The notes under the pieces were generated by a model. The model did no database searches. It had not been told where the DNA came from and was given only the letters and a program-made list of their open reading frames with translations. From Pisaster brevispinus (taxonomy: Eukaryota > Echinodermata > Asteroidea > Forcipulatida > Asteriidae), in the NCBI GenBank assembly GCA_023634235.1, contig JAMKCF010000001.1:18131758-18195757 (forward strand): 64,000 nt of DNA, in the 5' to 3' direction. Shown one piece after another: positions 59,381 through 64,000 of this stretch. A program made the position numbers and the translations under genes. The stretch's first letter is position 1. Every line of letters starts with the position of its first letter.

Positions 59381-62300
59381 ATGACTACAAGTGAAGAATT
59401 AGGTGGTCAACCGGAACCAGATGTAAGTTGTTGAGAACTTTACCAGTATGGGCAGGTTTGATTAAATTGGAATGGTAATGACATAAAATCTGTGTTTATA
59501 TTTTGAACAATAAATTTATAATTTTAAATAACCATCCAGGCATGGTTGAATGATTTGCCATGATCTAGAGACAAACAGCGGTTGAATAATTGTGTTTATG
59601 TGATGCATTCTTTTCAGGATGATGGTTTCCAAGTTCAGCGCGTGAGGATGCGGGCAAATATCAGTGCGGCCATAAATGGTTTAGATGCTCTGCAACACTT
59701 TCCTTTATCTACCAGAAAAAGAAGTAGTAAAAAGAGGAAGACTGGTATTGCATTCCAGAGGGACTGGTATTGCATTCCAGAGGGATCCACAGTCCCCAGC
59801 GGGATACGGTAAGTCCCACTGACCAGTCACACCAACAACACACTAAATAACGTCAACACGATGACGACACATCCAAAATACTTATTAATTGATATAGAGG
59901 TAGTTAAACCTTACATTCATGTACTGAATGAAATTTATCACATTATTCTATAGACTATGTTTAACATTTGTACACCTCTGTTGTATATTTTGAAAGTATA
60001 TTAAATGTGTTGACGGCGTGTTGTCGGGGTGTTGTCGGTAATTAGTATGACCCCCCACTGACTTACTCTATAACCTTTTGATATTTTGAGGCTTGTATGT
60101 GTCACAGGGATACAGGTACATTGGGATGGCTATTGCACATTGATCAAGAAATTGAAATGAAACAAAGTGCTGAATTTACTAATGTTGTCATTACTTTTAT
60201 GATTATTTCTCTTAGGATACCCACCATCTTGGGTTGAGGGGGAGGAAGTGAAAAAGGTCACCATACGGTTAGATTTGACGGAGGATGCTCTTAAGACCCG
60301 CATATGGGATCTTTTCCCCATATTACGAAGAGGAAACTATCAATTGTTCAAAAGGAGTAGGCAAGGCCAACTTGTCCAGTTTGAATGTAACACACCTAAG
60401 GACCTCAAGGAATTAAAGTATCGAAATACTATATTTGTCCGCTCAGTTGTACCTTCTGCAAATTCCATTCGGTCGGCTTCAACAGTGTCTACTTTGCCCG
60501 TGAGTAACTAAATATTTGTAACAAGATATTTTATTACAGGGGTAGAATATGAAATGGAATGTGTAAGTGTAACTGTATAGTGGATGTTGCTATTGCTATT
60601 GCTAGTGGACGGGTTGCACTTAGTTGATTTATGCATCAAATACCTACATGAGCCGAATGTAAAAACCATTTATTATGTTCAAGTTTTAAAAGAAATAAAA
60701 TGCAACTTGTTGAGTTGCCTCTGCCCACAAGGGTTTTTCTACCTTATAAAAAAACAGCTTCAGGAATAGATACCTAACATGACCCAACATTATACACGAT
60801 TAGTATTTCAGTATTCACCATCTTTAAGCCCATGCACAATACAAATAGTTTGGCAGGTGAAAACTATGTTATTCAGGGTCTGATACATTTGTATTGCCCC
60901 CCACCCAAAGTCTTTATATGGATAATGCCGTTACCAGAAGAGTGCTGGAGGGTACATTACCTCGCCCAATGAAGTTGTTCACACCTGATTGTAGCTTTCA
61001 TTTTCCCATAATTAGGTTACTCATCCCAACATCTTCACACCATTGTCTTCATCTGGAGAAATTGGTAGACGGCGGGTGACCAGGCCATTAATTGCAGAAC
61101 AACATAACCATGGAGTCTCTGACACAGAGGACCAAGATCAAGAGGTACATGTACAATGATACTCTCTGGTGACAAATTTGGCTGTCTAAAAAGCACAACA
61201 TGATTTCAACCAGTTGGCTCAGGAGTAGCACACCAATGGCAAATAAACAATTCACAGACAATTTTCATTGTATCTACAAAGTATATACATGTAGCTTTGA
61301 GGGACATGAAGTTTCTTGCTGGGTGCCATTGGTTACCCCTTCCAGGTTCCCAAGTGACATTGTTGGTCACCTACATCTATTATGTTCTCTCGCTGAGGTG
61401 AGCATGAGGCCCACCCAACACCTCCACCCAAAGAGTGCTGGAGGGTACATAACCCCGCCCAATGAAGTTGTTCACACCTGATTGTAGCTTTCATTTTCCC
61501 ATAATTAGGTTACTCATCCCAACATCTTCACACCATTGTCTTCATCTGGAGAAATTGGTAGACAGCGGGTGACCAGGCCATTAATTGCAGAACAACATAA
61601 CCGTGGAGTCTCTGACACAGAGGACCAAGATCAAGAGGTACATGTACAATGGTACTCTCTGCAATTTAGTATTAATATTAATGTCCTTGTAATTGCATTG
61701 CATTGCTACATGTACGAAGCGCGGGTTGGCCATCCCTTTGTTTGCCAGTAGGAACTTGTTAGTACAATGACAGAACAACTGGATGGATAAACTTTATATT
61801 AGTTTGCATCACCATAGGATAATAAACATTGGGTCATTATACCATTAGTCACAGAGCTCAACAACCATGATACTGTTAGTTGTTTTTTTTTCAGGATACA
61901 TACTGTTCACTTAAACATAGATAAATGAACTAGTTCATTTTTTTTTGAATGGGCAAATGTTAAAAGTCAATGAGTTACTATTAAGGTAAGGAGAAGGCAC
62001 ATTAAAAACAGTGCCGTTATCCTCTCGTTTACCTGAATTTAGAGATCTGAGTTTTCTCAATGAAAAATCCAAATTAAAGAGATATCAATTTGGTTTTTGC
62101 ATATTACAGAGGTCTCACTGAAATCATGTTTTAATTCTTATTGTTTCTTATACCTTATTTTCCCCCACTTTTTCTAGCCTATCACTACAACAGAAAGACT
62201 GCAAAGTAATGTGGCTTTGAGATTAGAGCAGGATGTTGCATATAATGCATCTTTGCTAGAGGATCAACAAAAAGTAAGTGAAAGGTTCATACATATCATT

Positions 62301-64000
62301 TGAAAATTTATAGTTGTTTTAGAAAGAGCTTTCATTGTCTTTAAATGCTACTTGTGTTGATTTTTGCACTAATGTGTACATAGTCACAAGAACACGTTTC
62401 ATTGGGACCATTAGTTATGTCTATGTTATTGTAAATTGAGAAACATGTTGGTATTAAAGCTTCTTTAAAAACTTAAAACAGCATCCTGCTATGCATCAGG
62501 GAGTGGCCATGATGAATAATTAGTGAATGACAGTGTGAGTACATGGTCTTCACGGTGTGGTAATATTGACTGTGGCTGGCCTCTGTTAATTTTATACATG
62601 TATGTACAGAACCAGTTTTTATATTAGATGTTAAAACACCCCACGTAACCAGACTTTAACCAATCAGAGTGCAAACAATTTGAGGTATTTATCAGTTTAG
62701 TACAAGCTGTAAAGTGTTGAAAATAGGGTAGTGCTGCTCTGATCCCTCAGAACATCAATACAATACATTCATAAACATCCTATTTATTTTGCAGGCTGCT
62801 GACAGGCAACAACAAAGAGAGTTGCGACAGAGGAGGAGGAAACTACGGGAAGAGGTAGTGTTTTAATTATTTTTTACTCAATTCAAAACAAATTTAACAT
62901 TTACTTCCTTTTTTAATTCAACCTGAAGTCCTTTATTTGTGAACGTCAATTAAAATATAATTTGATGATGATGACAAATGGACATTAACACACACTTATA
63001 AACTACTTGGATTTCATGTAAAGAATAACAATTGCAAACAGTCAGCCATGACTTTTAGAACACAATACATGTTTTGCAATATCGCAATGGTATCAGAGTT
63101 TATTTGGGGACCAGATAAATTTGTTTTTCATCATTGACACAAATGTTTGTTTCAATTTAATTTCATAGGCCATGGTAGTTATGTCCTTGTAATATATATC
63201 TTAGTGATGGTAAATTTGCTTGATATTTAATTTATAATGGTGCTCATGTAAATGATTTTTTTCTGTAATTCAAACAATTGCAGTTTCTCAATTATTAATT
63301 GTGGTGCCATTAATTATTTACACTAAATTATTTAACTATATAGCAAATCAGTTTGATCTGTTTAGATGAATGTATATTTAGTGCTTGTTATGTTCGTTTG
63401 AAAGGAAATGCAGATAAAGCTAGAGCAAGTTGGACCAGAACCTGCAAATGGTCATTACATCATCTTTCGACTTCCAAATGGGAGGAGGGCAACCAGAAGG
63501 TTTGATGAAAGTTCACCTCTGGAGGTAGGTAATATATGTAACAAATGATTGATAAAATACTGCAAAGTTATCTTCACTGGAAACTATGAATGATTGTAGC
63601 TTGAAGGATGCCCTAAGCAAGTATTATGCATCAGGAAACATTAGAATGACATGAATAGATTTGTCAATTTAGAGTTCAAACAGTCTTTCCTCACAAAATT
63701 GAATTATTTGTAACTTTCTTCTTTTTTCCATAAATACAATTTTGTCTAGTGTAGAATCGGGATGTAGGATCAGCTACCAATATTAGTTCTATTGATGAGA
63801 TATGGGGATTGACACAGTATGGTGTGTATTTATGTGTCAAGCTGTGATAAGACATTACAAATTTTTGTACCAAATTGCTATAATTTACATTTACATACAT
63901 ACTTGTATTCACAGATCATTATTTATCTCTTCTTGGAGGGGAAATTTGGAATCAAGATTCATAAGTTGATTGGTCCAGAAAGAAATTTGCTGATGAGATC
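59381..64000 (+). CDS. Multi-exon gene with UBX/ubiquitin-like segment, 5' part
   Basis: Exons are 59381-59422, 59618-59808, 60216-60499, 61016-61144, 61509-61637, 62178-62273, 62795-62854, 63405-63524 and 63916 to beyond the edge. All have GT/AG borders, and from exon 3 on all are phase 0. Start MTTSEELGGQPEPD. Exon 3 encodes VTIRLDLTEDALKTRIWDLF and FPILRRG. The duplicated exons give an acidic linker. QSNVALRLEQDVAYNASLLE and QQQRELRQRRRKLREE form a coiled coil. HYIIFRLPNGRRATRRFDE then fits the first strands of a UBX/ubiquitin fold. The order recalls G2/M E3-ligase-like HECT proteins of invertebrates and FAF/UBX proteins, but no catalytic domain is inside the window. Exon 2 carries a 22-bp tandem duplication that shifts the frame, so this copy may not yield full-length protein. 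Confidence 0.72.
60938..61650 (+). repeat. Tandem duplication of an exon with its flanks
   Basis: AGAGTGCTGGAGGGTACAT through the exon donor region occurs at about 60,938-61,160 and again 493-495 bp downstream at 61,433-61,655. It includes the 129-bp exons 61,016-61,144 and 61,509-61,637. Each exon is 43 codons, phase 0 at both ends, reading VTHPNIFTPLSSSGEIG to DTEDQDQE. Only a few substitutions separate the copies, so the duplication is recent. Confidence 0.85.

Overview
The window looks like intergenic and intronic DNA of an animal. It is AT-rich, and its genes are split by GT-AG introns. It is loaded with transposons typical of aquatic invertebrates: piggyBac, hAT, Kolobok, Gypsy, a tyrosine-recombinase retroelement, foldback MITEs and a hairpin-bounded satellite-like array. 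A marine deuterostome such as an echinoderm is my guess, resting only on the style of the repeats. I saw no rRNA, tRNA or prokaryotic feature.

Layout. Bases 1-8,300 hold duplicated interspersed repeats and no convincing gene. Bases 8,300-22,440 are a higher-order tandem array with units of about 1.6-2.3 kb. Each unit contains a block of 130-bp minisatellite repeats and a GC-richer core, and the array has a cluster of perfect GTTCCGAC hairpins at each edge. A frameshifted piggyBac transposase lies on the minus strand at 22,450-24,361. A 5'-truncated Gypsy element (integrase to 3' LTR) begins at about 24,905.

The most notable structure is a set of nested insertions. The Gypsy pol gene is cut at 25,639 by a 25.9-kb element (25,640-51,543) with CACT... 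inverted ends, repetitive subterminal regions and a CA duplication. Removing the insert and one CA makes the Gypsy frame continuous. The element carries an open nine-exon gene (462 codons, SAMD3-like). One intron of that gene is occupied by a second element (29,310-43,254) with perfect 19-bp inverted repeats and TTAA flanks. This second element carries a decayed THAP-domain gene on the plus strand and a decayed P2X7-ballast-like gene converging on the minus strand. It is in turn invaded by a 1.37-kb TTAA-flanked MITE and a 5.8-kb hAT element with an 8-bp duplication. The Gypsy tail and a short 3' LTR resume at 51,544-52,314.

From 54,147 to 58,860, minus strand, decayed Kolobok transposase exons are fused in frame to a truncated Ngaro/DIRS-like retroelement (RT, RNase H, SGNH hydrolase, tyrosine recombinase). 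From 58,926 an array of about 15 GATAAACA palindromic sites and a TATA box precede a multi-exon gene (59,381 to beyond the window). That gene has a ubiquitin-fold/UBX-like segment, a 22-bp frameshifting duplication in exon 2 and a tandemly duplicated exon.
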